From NCBI RefSeq assembly GCF_038096165.1, contig NZ_CP151076.1, forward strand, positions 310,001-374,000: 64,000 bases of DNA, written 5' to 3'. Source of the stretch: Pseudomonas sp. G.S.17. GTDB lineage: Bacteria > Pseudomonadota > Gammaproteobacteria > Pseudomonadales > Pseudomonadaceae. The position numbers and the translations under genes are program-made. Below, piece after piece: positions 33,679-43,056 of the stretch (within the stretch, counting starts at the first letter, position 1; the number at the start of each line of letters is the position of its first letter). The notes under the pieces were generated by a model. The model saw only the letters and a list, made by a program, of their open reading frames with translations. It did no database searches and was not told the DNA's origin.

Positions 33679-35498
33679 GCGGAAAGATCCTCGGGCGGTT
33701 GAAGGCTGATGCCGGACGCGCCGGCACGCAGGCGCAAGGTTAGCAAGGCGCCGCCGCTGGGATGGTTGGCGAACAGCAACTCACCGCCCAGCGCGCGCAT
33801 CAGCGTATCGCAGATTGCCAGACCCAGGCCCAGCCCTTGCGTGCGCGTTTTCGTGGTGAAAAAGGGTTCGCGGGCGTGGGCCAGTGCTTCCTGAGAAAAC
33901 CCCGGGCCGTTATCGCGAATGAACAGGTTGACGCCTTCCGGGGTTTGTTCGGCACTTAACCAGAGTTTGCGCGGCGGACCTTTTTCGGTCAGGGCGTCCA
34001 GCGCGTTGGCCAGCAGGTTGCCCAACACCTGACGCAAGCGGGTTTCCCCGGCCTGAACCCACAGCGTGGCGTCCGGCAAGTCGCGGATCAGTTCCACTTC
34101 CATGGCGCGTCGGCGTTTGGCCAGCAGCGCCAGCGCGTCATCCAGCGCCGGTTGCAGGGCAACGCTTTCCGGCGCATGGCGATCACGTCGAGCGAAAGCG
34201 CGCAGGTGGGCAATGATCGAGGCCATGCGCCCGGTCAGCTCGCTGATCAGTTTGAGGTTGCCCCGCGCGTCATCGGTGCGCCCGTGGTCGAGCAACACTT
34301 CAGCGTTTTCCGCGTAGCTGCGAATCGCCGCCAATGGTTGATTGAGTTCATGGCTGATGCTGGCGGACATGGTGCCCAGCGCTGACAGTTTGCTGGCCTG
34401 CACCAGTTCGTCCTGAGCGCGCACCAATTCCTGCTGCGCCTGTTCGCGCTCCAGCACTTCCTGTTTGAGCCGGCTGTTGAGGCCTTCCAGATCGCTGGTG
34501 CGCTCGATCACCCGCACTTCCAGCTCGCGGCGGGCCTTGGCTTCAAAGGCGATGCGGTCCAGATAATGCCGACGGCGCTGGATCATGATGCCCAACAGCA
34601 ACATCACCACCAGCAAGGTCGCGCCGCCGACCGCAACCACCGTGCGTACCGGTCGGTCGATCAAGGCGCGCGGGGCGAGGATATTGACGCTCCAGCCGGT
34701 TTCATCGATGTGCTGGGTCTGGGTCAGCCAGGCCTTTTCGTTGAGCAGCAATGGGCGCGGGTCGCGAGTTGGATACGGCTGGATGGCGACAATCGCCTGT
34801 TTTTCCTCTTCGCTCAGGGCGCGGGTGGCACGGAAACGCCATTCCGGATTGGAGGTCAGGATCACCACGCCGTTGTGGTCGGTGAGCAGCAATTGTTCGG
34901 GCGTCTTGCCCCACAAGGTTTCGGTGTGGTCCAGATCGACCTTCACCACCAGCGCGCCGATGACCTGATTTTCGTTGCGCACCGCCGAGGCGAAAAAGTA
35001 CCCACGTTTACCCGAGGTGGTGCCCAGCCCGAAAAAACGCCCGAGATTGCCAGCCATCGCGTCGTTGAAATAAGGCCGGAAGGCAAAGTTGCGGCCGAGG
35101 AAACTGTCGCGCTTGTCCCAGTTCGACGCGGCCAGCGTGGTGCCGTCCGGGTCCATCAGGTACATGACTTCAGCGCCGGTCTGACGACAGACTTCCTGGA
35201 GCAGCAGATTGGCTGCGTTGATCGTCGGGGCGTCCTGAGGCGCCGCCAATGCCGCGCGCAAGGCCGGTAGCTGGCTGAGAATCTGCGGCAAGGTTTCGTA
35301 ACGGTGCAGCGTGCCCAGCAGGTTGGCCACGTACAGGTCCAGCGTCTGGCGATTCTGGCTGATCAGCTCGTTACGGTAATAGCGCTCGGCCAGATGCTCC
35401 AGCGGCCACAACAAAGGCGCCAGCAAGATCGCCAAAAGCGCCAGGCTGCGCCAGCGGGGACGGGGCGGAAGTTTGGAGGTGGTGATCATGATCTGCAT
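33675..35498 (-). CDS. dctB: C4-dicarboxylate sensor histidine kinase DctB
   Basis: A 607-aa membrane sensor kinase. Transmembrane segments lie at about 17-34 and 287-306; between them is a periplasmic double-PAS (sCache-like) domain that binds C4-dicarboxylates, with the motif GYFFASAVRNENQVIGALVVK. A coiled coil (about 315-370) leads to HisKA with the phospho-histidine H383 (SISHELNQPLAAIR). The ATPase domain has the N box (GNLLANALDAL), G1 (DNGPGFS) and G2 (GLGLGLAI). It is the first gene of dctB-dctD-thioesterase. An in-frame ATG at 35489 is an alternative start. Confidence 0.92.
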   Translation of the reverse strand: MQIMITTSKLPPRPRWRSLALLAILLAPLLWPLEHLAERYYRNELISQNRQTLDLYVANLLGTLHRYETLPQILSQLPALRAALAAPQDAPTINAANLLLQEVCRQTGAEVMYLMDPDGTTLAASNWDKRDSFLGRNFAFRPYFNDAMAGNLGRFFGLGTTSGKRGYFFASAVRNENQVIGALVVKVDLDHTETLWGKTPEQLLLTDHNGVVILTSNPEWRFRATRALSEEEKQAIVAIQPYPTRDPRPLLLNEKAWLTQTQHIDETGWSVNILAPRALIDRPVRTVVAVGGATLLVVMLLLGIMIQRRRHYLDRIAFEAKARRELEVRVIERTSDLEGLNSRLKQEVLEREQAQQELVRAQDELVQASKLSALGTMSASISHELNQPLAAIRSYAENAEVLLDHGRTDDARGNLKLISELTGRMASIIAHLRAFARRDRHAPESVALQPALDDALALLAKRRRAMEVELIRDLPDATLWVQAGETRLRQVLGNLLANALDALTEKGPPRKLWLSAEQTPEGVNLFIRDNGPGFSQEALAHAREPFFTTKTRTQGLGLGLAICDTLMRALGGELLFANHPSGGALLTLRLRAGASGISLQPPEDLSA

Positions 35499-35547
35499 GC
35501 GCCGTGAGGGTCAGTTCGAATACTGGTCCTTTGCCATGCAAAAGGCT

Positions 35548-35612
35548 TTCGCGAGCAAGCTCGCTCCCACAGGTCCTCGGCAGATTCTGTGGGAGCGAGC
35601 TTGCTCGCGAAA
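35548..35612. repeat. REP pair (GAGCGAGCTTGCTCGCGA type)
   Basis: TTCGCGAGCAAGCTCGCTCC and its inverse GGGAGCGAGCTTGCTCGCGAA lie about 17 bp apart, upstream of dctB and just before the tandem repeat block. Confidence 0.88.
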
Positions 35613-35653
35613 GCGTCAGTTCAAGCACAAGGGCCATTCGTATTGAGTACTTT

Positions 35654-36176
35654 CGGCATTATGCCTAACGCTGCTCGCTCAGGCACTCAAGCAAGCAGAT
35701 GTCGTAGGAGCGGATTTATCCGCGAGGGCAATGGTGTAGATGTTACATCTGCGTCAGATGTACCAATGGCCTCGCGGATAAATCCGCTCCTACGGACCCG
35801 AAAGCACCAGGCGTGTGCCGGAACCGGCATTATGCCTAACGCTCCTCGCTCAGGCACTCAAGCAAGCAGATGTCGTAGGAGCGGATTCATCCGCGAGGGC
35901 AATGGTGTAGATGTTACATCTGCGTCAGATGTACCAATGGCCTCGCGGATAAATCCGCTCCTACGGACCCGAAAGCACCAGGAGTGTGCCGGAACCGGCA
36001 TTATGCCTAACGCTCCTCGCTCAGGCACTCAAGCAAGCAGATGTCGTAGGAGCGGATTCATCCGCGAGGGCAATGGTGTAGATGTTACATCTGCGTCAGA
36101 TGTACCAATGGCCTCGCGGATAAATCCGCTCCTACGGACCCGAAAGCACCAGGCGTGTGCCGATTCGGCATTATGC
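35654..36176. repeat. three tandem 171-bp units: rfbD 3' end plus REP doublet
   Basis: Three near-identical units start at 35654, 35825 and 35996 (period 171 bp); a fourth partial copy starts at 36166 and runs into rfbD. Each unit begins CGGCATTATGCCTAACGCTN and carries about 24 bp equal to the last codons of rfbD, then a REP doublet GTAGGAGCGGATTTATCCGC / inverse with an inner hairpin ACATCTGCGTCAGATGT, then about 30 bp of linker. Units differ by only a few bases (for example TTTATCC versus TTCATCC), which points to recent tandem duplication. An open frame running through the repeats is not a protein gene. The block fills the gap between rfbD and dctB. Confidence 0.9.
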
Positions 36177-37070
36177 CTAACGCTGCTCGCTCAGGCACTG
36201 CAGCAATGCGCTGTGCCAGTCGGTTTGTTGCACACCCCATTCGCGTTGCAGTCGGCTGCAATCCAGTCGCGAGTTGAGCGGGCGCGGGGCGGGGGTTGGG
36301 TAGGCGGAGGACGGGATGGGATGCAGCGCTGCGCATTTCTTGCCGCTTTTGATCAATTCCTGACCAATCGCCTCGGCAAAACCGAACCACGAAGTCTCAC
36401 CGCTGGCGGTCAGATGATAGATGCCCCAGGCGCCGGGATTGCCACTGCGCCAGCGTTCGATCAACTGCCGTGTGCTCTGGGCGATGGTGCCCGCCCAGGT
36501 CGGTGCGCCGATCTGATCGGCGACGACGTTCAATTCGTCGCGTTCCTGCAATAAGCGCTGCATGGTCAGCAGAAAATTGCGCCCGACAGTGGAGTACACC
36601 CAGCTGGTGCGCAGAATCAAATGCTGCCCGCCGCTGGCGCTGATCGCCTGTTCGCCGGTCCACTTGCTGGCACCGTAGATGCTCAGGGGATTGGCTTCAT
36701 CTTCTTCGGTATAAGGCGATTGCTTGCTGCCATCGAACACGTAATCGGTGGAGTAATGAATCAGCGGGATGCCCAGCTCTTCGGCCTGCTGGGCAAAAAC
36801 GCCCGCTGACATCGCGTTGATCTGAAACGCCGCCGTCGCATCGGTTTCCGCCTGATCCACGGCGGTGTAGGCGGCTGCATTGATGATCAAGTCCGGTTGC
36901 ACGGCCTGGACCCGATCAATCACCGCCAATGGATCATTCAGGTCCAGCTGGTCGCGGCCCAGCACCACCAGTTCGCCCAGGTCCGCCAGGCTTTGCTGCA
37001 AGGCCTGGGAGACTTGGCCATGCTGGCCGGAAATCAGAATTTTCAGCGGTTTTTCGGCGCGATCTGTCAT
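36177..37070 (-). CDS. rfbD: dTDP-4-dehydrorhamnose reductase RfbD/RmlD
   Basis: A 297-aa extended SDR enzyme that makes dTDP-L-rhamnose from dTDP-4-dehydrorhamnose with NAD(P)H. The nucleotide-binding motif is SGQHGQVSQAL and the catalytic tyrosine/lysine is in YGASKWTGE. STDYVFDG is a family hallmark. The last gene of rfbBACD; its start overlaps rfbC by 4 bp. Pieces of its 3' end are copied in the tandem repeats that follow it. dTDP-rhamnose feeds LPS or exopolysaccharide synthesis. Confidence 0.95.
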   Translation of the reverse strand: MTDRAEKPLKILISGQHGQVSQALQQSLADLGELVVLGRDQLDLNDPLAVIDRVQAVQPDLIINAAAYTAVDQAETDATAAFQINAMSAGVFAQQAEELGIPLIHYSTDYVFDGSKQSPYTEEDEANPLSIYGASKWTGEQAISASGGQHLILRTSWVYSTVGRNFLLTMQRLLQERDELNVVADQIGAPTWAGTIAQSTRQLIERWRSGNPGAWGIYHLTASGETSWFGFAEAIGQELIKSGKKCAALHPIPSSAYPTPAPRPLNSRLDCSRLQREWGVQQTDWHSALLQCLSEQR

Positions 37071-37615
37071 GGGAAAAGATCAGCCTCCTTCAGGGTTTTT
37101 GCGTTCTGATCCTTGGCCGACATTTGCGGCTGCTTGCCATCCAGCTCCCAGTCGATACCAAGGTCCGGGTCATCCCAGCGGATGCAGCGCTCTGCGGCCG
37201 GGGTGTAGTAATCGGTGGTCTTGTACAGAAATTCTGCGTAGTCGCTGAGCACCACGAAACCATGGGCAAATCCTGGCGGCACCCACAACTGGCGGAAATT
37301 CTCGGCGGACAGCTTCACGCCGACCCACTTGCCGAAGGTCGGCGAACTGCGACGGATGTCCACGGCAATATCCAGCACTTCCCCCGACGTCACGCGCACC
37401 AGTTTTCCCTGGGCATGTTCGATCTGGTAATGCAGGCCGCGCAGCACGCCCTTGGCCGAGCGTGAGTGGTTGTCCTGCACAAACCGGGTGTCCAGGCCGG
37501 TGGCATCCGCGAAAGCCTTGGCGTTGAAACTTTCATAGAAGAAACCTCGTTCATCACCGAACACCCGTGGCTCGATGATGATGACTTCAGGCACTTCACA
37601 CGCAATCACATTCAC
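37067..37615 (-). CDS. rfbC: dTDP-4-dehydrorhamnose 3,5-epimerase RfbC/RmlC
   Basis: A 182-aa cupin-fold epimerase. The catalytic histidine is in [19 protein letters not shown], and the second conserved block is [22 protein letters not shown]. The length fits the family. It overlaps rfbA and rfbD by 4 bp on either side. It catalyses the third step of dTDP-L-rhamnose synthesis. Confidence 0.96.
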   Translation of the reverse strand: MNVIACEVPEVIIIEPRVFGDERGFFYESFNAKAFADATGLDTRFVQDNHSRSAKGVLRGLHYQIEHAQGKLVRVTSGEVLDIAVDIRRSSPTFGKWVGVKLSAENFRQLWVPPGFAHGFVVLSDYAEFLYKTTDYYTPAAERCIRWDDPDLGIDWELDGKQPQMSAKDQNAKTLKEADLFP

Positions 37616-38487
37616 TGATTTTCCCCCGCAAGCTTGAACAGGTATTGGCCGTAGCCGGTCTTGCCGAAATAGTCGGCGCGGGCGAGCAGATGGGCGCGAT
37701 CCACCCAGCCGTTCTGGTAGGCGATTTCTTCGAGGCAGGCGACTTTCAGGCCCTGGCGATGTTCGATGGTCTGCACGTACTGCGACGCATCAAGCAGGCT
37801 GTCGTGGGTGCCGGTGTCGAGCCAGGCAAAACCGCGCCCGAAACGTTCGACCCGCAGGTCGCCGCGTTCCAGATACGCGTTGTTCACGTCAGTGATTTCC
37901 AGCTCGCCGCGTGGCGATGGCTTGACGTTCTTGGCGATCTGGATCACTTCGTTGTCGTAGAAATACAAGCCGGTCACCGCGTAGCTCGACTTCGGATGCT
38001 TGGGTTTCTCTTCGATGGACAGCGCGTGGCCCTCGTCGTCGAAGTCGATCACGCCGAAACGCTCCGGGTCCTTGACCCAATAGCCGAACACCGTCGCGCC
38101 TTCGGTATGGGCCGCGGCTTTTTGCAGCTGCTCGCTAAAGTGCTGACCGTGAAAGATGTTGTCGCCCAGGATCAGGCACACCGAATCGTCGCCGATGAAT
38201 TCTTCGCCGATCAGGAACGCCTGGGCCAGACCATCGGGTTTAGGCTGCTCGGCGTAGTGAAAATTGACCCCGAACTGACGGCCGTCGCCCAGCAGATTGC
38301 GGTACTGCGGCAAATCCTGAGGCGTGGAAATGATCAGGATTTCGCGAATGCCGGTTAGCATCAGCACCGAGATCGGGTAATAAATCATTGGTTTGTCGTA
38401 GATGGGCAACAGCTGTTTGGAGACGCCCAGAGTGATGGGGTGCAGGCGTGTGCCCGACCCGCCTGCCAGAACGATTCCCTTGGTCAT
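37612..38487 (-). CDS. rfbA: glucose-1-phosphate thymidylyltransferase RfbA/RmlA
   Basis: A 291-aa nucleotidyltransferase that forms dTDP-glucose from glucose 1-phosphate and dTTP. The signature [20 protein letters not shown] is at the N-terminus, and [10 protein letters not shown] and [10 protein letters not shown] are conserved substrate-site blocks. It overlaps rfbB and rfbC by 4 bp. It is the feedback-controlled first enzyme of the dTDP-rhamnose pathway. Confidence 0.96.
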   Translation of the reverse strand: MTKGIVLAGGSGTRLHPITLGVSKQLLPIYDKPMIYYPISVLMLTGIREILIISTPQDLPQYRNLLGDGRQFGVNFHYAEQPKPDGLAQAFLIGEEFIGDDSVCLILGDNIFHGQHFSEQLQKAAAHTEGATVFGYWVKDPERFGVIDFDDEGHALSIEEKPKHPKSSYAVTGLYFYDNEVIQIAKNVKPSPRGELEITDVNNAYLERGDLRVERFGRGFAWLDTGTHDSLLDASQYVQTIEHRQGLKVACLEEIAYQNGWVDRAHLLARADYFGKTGYGQYLFKLAGENQ

Positions 38488-39566
38488 GCGATCAGATCCT
38501 TATGGTTGGTGAAGCCCAGTCGTTGGCCCTGATAGCTGCCGTCCTGCACTCTGCGGCACCATTCCAGGTTGTCGAGATACCATTGCACGGTTTTGCGCAG
38601 CCCTGATTCAAACGTCTCCTGCGGCGTCCAGCCCAACTCGCGCTCGATCTTGCCGGCATCGATGGCATAGCGTAGATCGTGGCCCGGACGATCCACCACG
38701 TAGGTGATCAGGTCGGCAAAATTCGTCACGCCAGCGGGATGCTCCGGCGCCAGCTCTTCGAGCAGGGCGCAGATGCTGCGCACCACGTCGATATTCTTCT
38801 GCTCGTTGTGGCCGCCAATGTTGTAGGTCTCGCCGACCACACCTTCAGTCACAACCTTGAGCAGCGCCCGGGCGTGATCTTCGACAAACAGCCAGTCGCG
38901 CACTTGCAGGCCGTTGCCATACACCGGCAGCGGCTTGCCCGCGAGGGCGTTGAGAATCACCAGCGGGATCAGCTTCTCGGGGAAGTGAAACGGGCCGTAG
39001 TTGTTCGAGCAATTGGTGACCACCACCGGCAAGCCGTAGGTGCGATGCCAGGCGCGGACCAGATGATCGGACGCCGCCTTGCTGGCCGAATAGGGCGAGC
39101 TGGGCGCATAGGGCGTGGTTTCGGTGAACAGGTCATCGACGCCGTGCAGGTCGCCATAAACTTCGTCGGTGGAAATGTGATGGAAGCGAAACGCGGCGCG
39201 TTCGGCTTCCGGCAGCTTGAGCCAGTAGCCACGCACGGCTTCCAGCAGGCTGTAAGTGCCGACGATGTTGGTCTGAATGAATTCCGCCGGGCCGTCGATG
39301 GAGCGGTCGACATGGGATTCAGCGGCCAGATGCATGATGGCGTGCGGCGCAAAGCGCTCAAGCACGGCACTGACTCTGGCCTGATCGCAGATGTCGGCCT
39401 GCACGAACTCATAGCGGGTATTGGTCGCGATGCTGGCCAGCGATTCGAGATTACCGGCATAGGTCAATTTGTCGAAATTAAGCACATCGTGTTCGGTGTT
39501 CTGGATCAGATGACGGATCAGCGCCGAGCCGATGAAGCCCGCACCGCCAGTTACAAGTATTCGCAT
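38484..39566 (-). CDS. rfbB: dTDP-glucose 4,6-dehydratase RfbB/RmlB
   Basis: A 360-aa extended SDR enzyme that converts dTDP-glucose to dTDP-4-keto-6-deoxyglucose. [14 protein letters not shown] is the NAD-binding motif, [11 protein letters not shown] holds the catalytic acids, and [15 protein letters not shown] holds the catalytic tyrosine and lysine. The start at 39566 has GGAAGAAGG as SD; a 24-residue upstream extension is not conserved. It is the first gene of the operon, which has the order B-A-C-D with 4-bp overlaps at every junction. Confidence 0.95.
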   Translation of the reverse strand: MRILVTGGAGFIGSALIRHLIQNTEHDVLNFDKLTYAGNLESLASIATNTRYEFVQADICDQARVSAVLERFAPHAIMHLAAESHVDRSIDGPAEFIQTNIVGTYSLLEAVRGYWLKLPEAERAAFRFHHISTDEVYGDLHGVDDLFTETTPYAPSSPYSASKAASDHLVRAWHRTYGLPVVVTNCSNNYGPFHFPEKLIPLVILNALAGKPLPVYGNGLQVRDWLFVEDHARALLKVVTEGVVGETYNIGGHNEQKNIDVVRSICALLEELAPEHPAGVTNFADLITYVVDRPGHDLRYAIDAGKIERELGWTPQETFESGLRKTVQWYLDNLEWCRRVQDGSYQGQRLGFTNHKDLIA

Positions 39567-39759
39567 GAGCTGGCCTTCTTCCTTGTTGGTCGTAAGACGT
39601 ATGGAGCATAGCTTGTGGGCGTGAGCAGGCCCGCGCAAGCAGCATCAAGCAAGAATGGTCGCTTGGGTCATGAAAAGAATTGATTGGCCCCCGACGCGTG
39701 CGTCATAAAACCGGCGATGGCGATTCTACTGCGTCCCGATTGGTGTCGTTAATCCGACG

Positions 39760-39771
39760 CAACTATAGTTG
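39760..39771. promoter_or_regulatory. 12-bp palindrome between rfbB and the aminotransferase gene
   Basis: CAACTATAGTTG is a perfect palindrome in the 288-bp divergent intergenic region (39567-39854). It may be an operator or simply chance; no clear -35/-10 pair could be assigned on either strand. Confidence 0.25.
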
Positions 39772-39854
39772 TGGGTCAAAGCATTCAAGCCATGCCTGAT
39801 TTGCCCTCGTCGGCCGGGCCAGGCAAGCCCGTCCAACAACATTTGAGGTTGTTC

Positions 39855-42767
39855 ATGCCCCTCGCCACGTTGATTCGCCGTTCCAGCCTGCCATGTCCGG
39901 AAATCACCACAGAGCAGGCGTTGCAACTGCTCGATCAACACTACGGCCTGAGCGGCACGTTGAAGGCGCTGGGCAGTCAGCAGGACCGCAATTTCCTGCT
40001 CGACACCGGCAGTCGCCGCTACATCCTGAAAATCTGCCACGGCGCGTATTCGCCTGCCGAATTGCACGCCCAACACGCGGCGCTGGGGCATCTGGCGGCG
40101 CACTCGCAGGTTCGCGTGCCGGGCCTGGTCAGCAGCAAAAATACCGAGCAGCTGCTGTCGCTGGAAATCGACGCAAAGCCCGTGCATGTGCGCCTGCTGG
40201 AGTTTATCGAGGGGCAGTCACTCAGCCATCTGGCGCATCTGCCGACTGATGTTGTGGTTGGCCTTGGCGAACTGTGCGCCCAGGTTGATCAAGCGCTGGC
40301 GGGCTTCGAACATCCGGGGCTGGAGCGCATCCTGCAATGGGATCCCCGGCATGCGATGGCGCTGATCAAACACTTGTTACCCGTGATCGAAGACGCTGAT
40401 AACCGCGCCTGTATCGCCGAAGCGGCCGAGCAGGCGCAGGATCGTTTGCTGCCGCTGATTGCCGCGCTGCCGTTGCAGGCCGTGCATCTGGATATCACCG
40501 AATACAACGTGGTCTGGACGCGCGACGCGCAGCGTCAATGGCAGTTGCAGGGTTTGATCGACTTCGGCGATCTGGTCACGACCTGGCGCATTGCCGACCT
40601 TTCCATCACCTGCGCGGCGCTGCTGCACCACGCGGATGGCGATCCGCTGTTTATCCTGCCGGCGATTCGCGCCTACCACGCGATCAATCCCTTGCAGCCT
40701 GAAGAGTTGCAGGCACTTTGGCCGCTGATCGTCGCACGTTCGGCGGTGTTGGTCCTCAGCAGCGAACAGCAGGCCAGGGTCGAACCGGACAACGCGTACA
40801 TCCAGGCCAATATCGACAGCGAATGGGGCATCTTCGATCTCGCGACTTCAGTGCCGATTGCCCTGATGGAAGCAGCGATTCTCGCGGCGCTGGGCATGGC
40901 GACGGCCAAGGCCCCGGAGCCGATTTATTTCCCGTTGCTACCGAGCCTGATCGGCCGGGAATTCCGCCTGGTGGATCTGGGCGTGCTGAGCGAGCATTTC
41001 GTGGCTGGCAACTGGCAGCAAGATGGCATCGACGAGCAATTGTTGATGCAGGCCGCGCAGGCAACCGGTCAGGCGGCGAGCCGCTTCGGGGAATATCGCC
41101 TGTCGCGCACCCTGATTGACAGTGCGAAGCAGCCCGAAACTTGCGCATTGCACGTGGAGTTGAGCCTGCCGGATGACATCCCGTTGCATGCGCCCTTCAA
41201 TTGCAGCGTGCGCAGGACCGCCGATGCCGCGCTATTGCTGGTTGGCGATGAGATGAGCCTGCGTGTGTGGGGTGTTGCTTCGGGCCTCGCATCCGGACAA
41301 AAGCTGGTCGCCGGTGACGAAATCGGCCAAAGCGCCGGTTCGTTGATCGTGCAGCTGTGTTCAGTGCCCGAACTGAACCCGCCGTTATTTGCCACGCCAT
41401 CCTGGGTCGCTGCGTGGCGTGCGTTGTGCCCGTCGCCTTCGACGCTACTGGGCTTCCCCTGCGATGCGCCGCCGCTCCCGGATTCGACGGCGCTGCTGGC
41501 GCGTCGCGATGCCAGTTTCGCCCGCTCGCAAAAGCATTATTACCAGGCGCCGCCGCACATCGAGCGCGGCTGGCGCAATCATCTGATCGACATGCAGGGC
41601 CGGTCCTATCTGGACATGCTCAACAACGTAGCGGTCCTCGGCCATGGCCATCCGCGCATGGCGGCCGAAGCGAGTCGGCAATGGTCGCTGCTCAACACCA
41701 ATTCACGCTTTCATTACGCGGCCATCGCCGAATTTTCCGAACGCCTGCTGGAGCTGGCGCCGCAAGGCATGGATCGAGTGTTTCTGGTCAACAGCGGCAC
41801 CGAAGCCTGCGACCTGGCGATTCGTCTGGCCTGGGCGTTCAGTGGCGGGCGCGACATGCTTTGCGTACTGGAGGCCTATCACGGCTGGTCGGTGGCGGCG
41901 GATGCGGTTTCCACGTCCATCGCGGATAACCCGCAAGCCTTGAGCACCCGGCCGGATTGGGTGCATCCGGTCACGGCGCCGAACAGCTATCGCGGCGAAT
42001 TTCGCGGCCCGGACAGCGCGCCGCAGTACGTGCGCAGTGTCGAGCAGGTGTTGCAGCAGTTGGCTGCGCAACAGCGGCAGGTGGCGGGTTTTATCTGTGA
42101 ACCGGTTTACGGCAACGCCGGAGGGATTTCCTTGCCGCCGGGCTACTTGCAGCAGGTTTACCGGAAGGTCCGGGAGCAGGGCGGCGTGTGCATTGCCGAT
42201 GAAGTGCAGGTCGGTTATGGCCGGTTGGGCCGTTACTTCTGGGGGTTCGAAGAGCAGGGCGTAGTGCCGGACATCATCACCATGGCCAAAGGCATGGGCA
42301 ACGGCCAGCCATTGGGCGCCGTGATCACCCGCCGGGAAATCGCCGAGGCGCTGGAAGCCGAGGGGTATTTCTTCTCGTCAGCCGGAGGAAGCCCGGTCAG
42401 CTGTCGCATCGGCATGGCGGTGCTTGATGTAATGAAAGAGGAAAAACTGTGGGAAAACGCTGAAATTGTCGGCGGACATTTCAAGGCGCGGCTGGAAGCG
42501 CTGATCGATCTGCATCCGTTGGTGGGCGCGGTACACGGCATGGGGTTCTATCTGGGCGTCGAATTGGTGCGTGATCGCCAGAGCCTGGAACCGGCCAGCG
42601 AAGAAACCGCCTATCTATGCGAACGCCTGCGGGAACTGGGCATCTTCATGCAGCCCACCGGCGACTACCTGAACATCCTGAAAATCAAACCGCCGATGGT
42701 CACCACCCGGCAGAGTGTGGATTTCTTTGTGGATATGGTGTCGAAGGTGCTGGCAGAGCTGGCCTGA
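39855..42767 (+). CDS. three-domain phosphotransferase / degenerate M23-like / class III aminotransferase
   Basis: A protein of about 970 aa. Residues 1-360 are an aminoglycoside-phosphotransferase-like kinase domain with the catalytic block HLDITEYN (H211, D213, N218) and a following DFGD. Residues about 430-550 are a beta-barrel region that looks like a degenerate M23 peptidase/biotinyl-lipoyl fold without the metal-binding HxH. From about 560 to the end is a class III PLP aminotransferase (NSGTEACDLAIRLAW; PLP lysine K812 in ITMAKGMGNG). The same trio is known in proteins related to phosphoethanolamine or 5-phosphohydroxylysine lyases, so a kinase followed by a lyase or transaminase acting on an amino alcohol is a reasonable guess. 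The start at 39855 has GAGG at a good distance; 39792 and 39771 are in-frame alternatives. Confidence 0.85.
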   Translation: MPLATLIRRSSLPCPEITTEQALQLLDQHYGLSGTLKALGSQQDRNFLLDTGSRRYILKICHGAYSPAELHAQHAALGHLAAHSQVRVPGLVSSKNTEQLLSLEIDAKPVHVRLLEFIEGQSLSHLAHLPTDVVVGLGELCAQVDQALAGFEHPGLERILQWDPRHAMALIKHLLPVIEDADNRACIAEAAEQAQDRLLPLIAALPLQAVHLDITEYNVVWTRDAQRQWQLQGLIDFGDLVTTWRIADLSITCAALLHHADGDPLFILPAIRAYHAINPLQPEELQALWPLIVARSAVLVLSSEQQARVEPDNAYIQANIDSEWGIFDLATSVPIALMEAAILAALGMATAKAPEPIYFPLLPSLIGREFRLVDLGVLSEHFVAGNWQQDGIDEQLLMQAAQATGQAASRFGEYRLSRTLIDSAKQPETCALHVELSLPDDIPLHAPFNCSVRRTADAALLLVGDEMSLRVWGVASGLASGQKLVAGDEIGQSAGSLIVQLCSVPELNPPLFATPSWVAAWRALCPSPSTLLGFPCDAPPLPDSTALLARRDASFARSQKHYYQAPPHIERGWRNHLIDMQGRSYLDMLNNVAVLGHGHPRMAAEASRQWSLLNTNSRFHYAAIAEFSERLLELAPQGMDRVFLVNSGTEACDLAIRLAWAFSGGRDMLCVLEAYHGWSVAADAVSTSIADNPQALSTRPDWVHPVTAPNSYRGEFRGPDSAPQYVRSVEQVLQQLAAQQRQVAGFICEPVYGNAGGISLPPGYLQQVYRKVREQGGVCIADEVQVGYGRLGRYFWGFEEQGVVPDIITMAKGMGNGQPLGAVITRREIAEALEAEGYFFSSAGGSPVSCRIGMAVLDVMKEEKLWENAEIVGGHFKARLEALIDLHPLVGAVHGMGFYLGVELVRDRQSLEPASEETAYLCERLRELGIFMQPTGDYLNILKIKPPMVTTRQSVDFFVDMVSKVLAELA

Positions 42768-42796
42768 GGCTGCGTTCGCCGAGCCAATGATGATCT

Positions 42797-42886
42797 TTGT
42801 GGCAAGCTTGCTTGCGAAGGGGGAAGTACATGCGACAGGTTTTGTATCTGAAAGATTGCTTTCGCGAGCAAGCTCACTCCCACAAA
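42797..42886. repeat. diverged REP pair
   Basis: TTGTGGCAAGCTTGCTTGCG and the inverse CGCGAGCAAGCTCACTCCCA form a diverged GAGCGAGCTTGCTCGCGA-type doublet between the aminotransferase and aguA. Confidence 0.7.
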
Positions 42887-43056
42887 TGAGGGGCTTATCC
42901 AGATTAATATCGGCCTATCTTGGGTTAAGTTTGATATTGGCCTGTGCTCAGGCTTTCAACCCCGATTTTTATCGTCTATAAAGGCGTCCAGATTGTCATG
43001 GCACGCCTGCTATGGTGAGAAGCCCTTTGTACGACGGTTCGCTGGAGTCCTGAATT

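Noticed and set aside
35654..36176. Possible CRISPR array
   Set aside because: The 171-bp units are identical along their length without unique spacers, and no cas genes are present.
35589..36554. Apparent repeat protein of 321 codons with three identical peptide blocks
   Set aside because: The blocks are translation of the 171-bp tandem REP-containing DNA repeat, and the rest is antisense to rfbD.
42990..43056. Sigma-54 promoter TGGCACGCCTGC before aguA
   Set aside because: The spacing between GG and GC is too short (7 bp instead of 10), so it does not fit a -24/-12 element.
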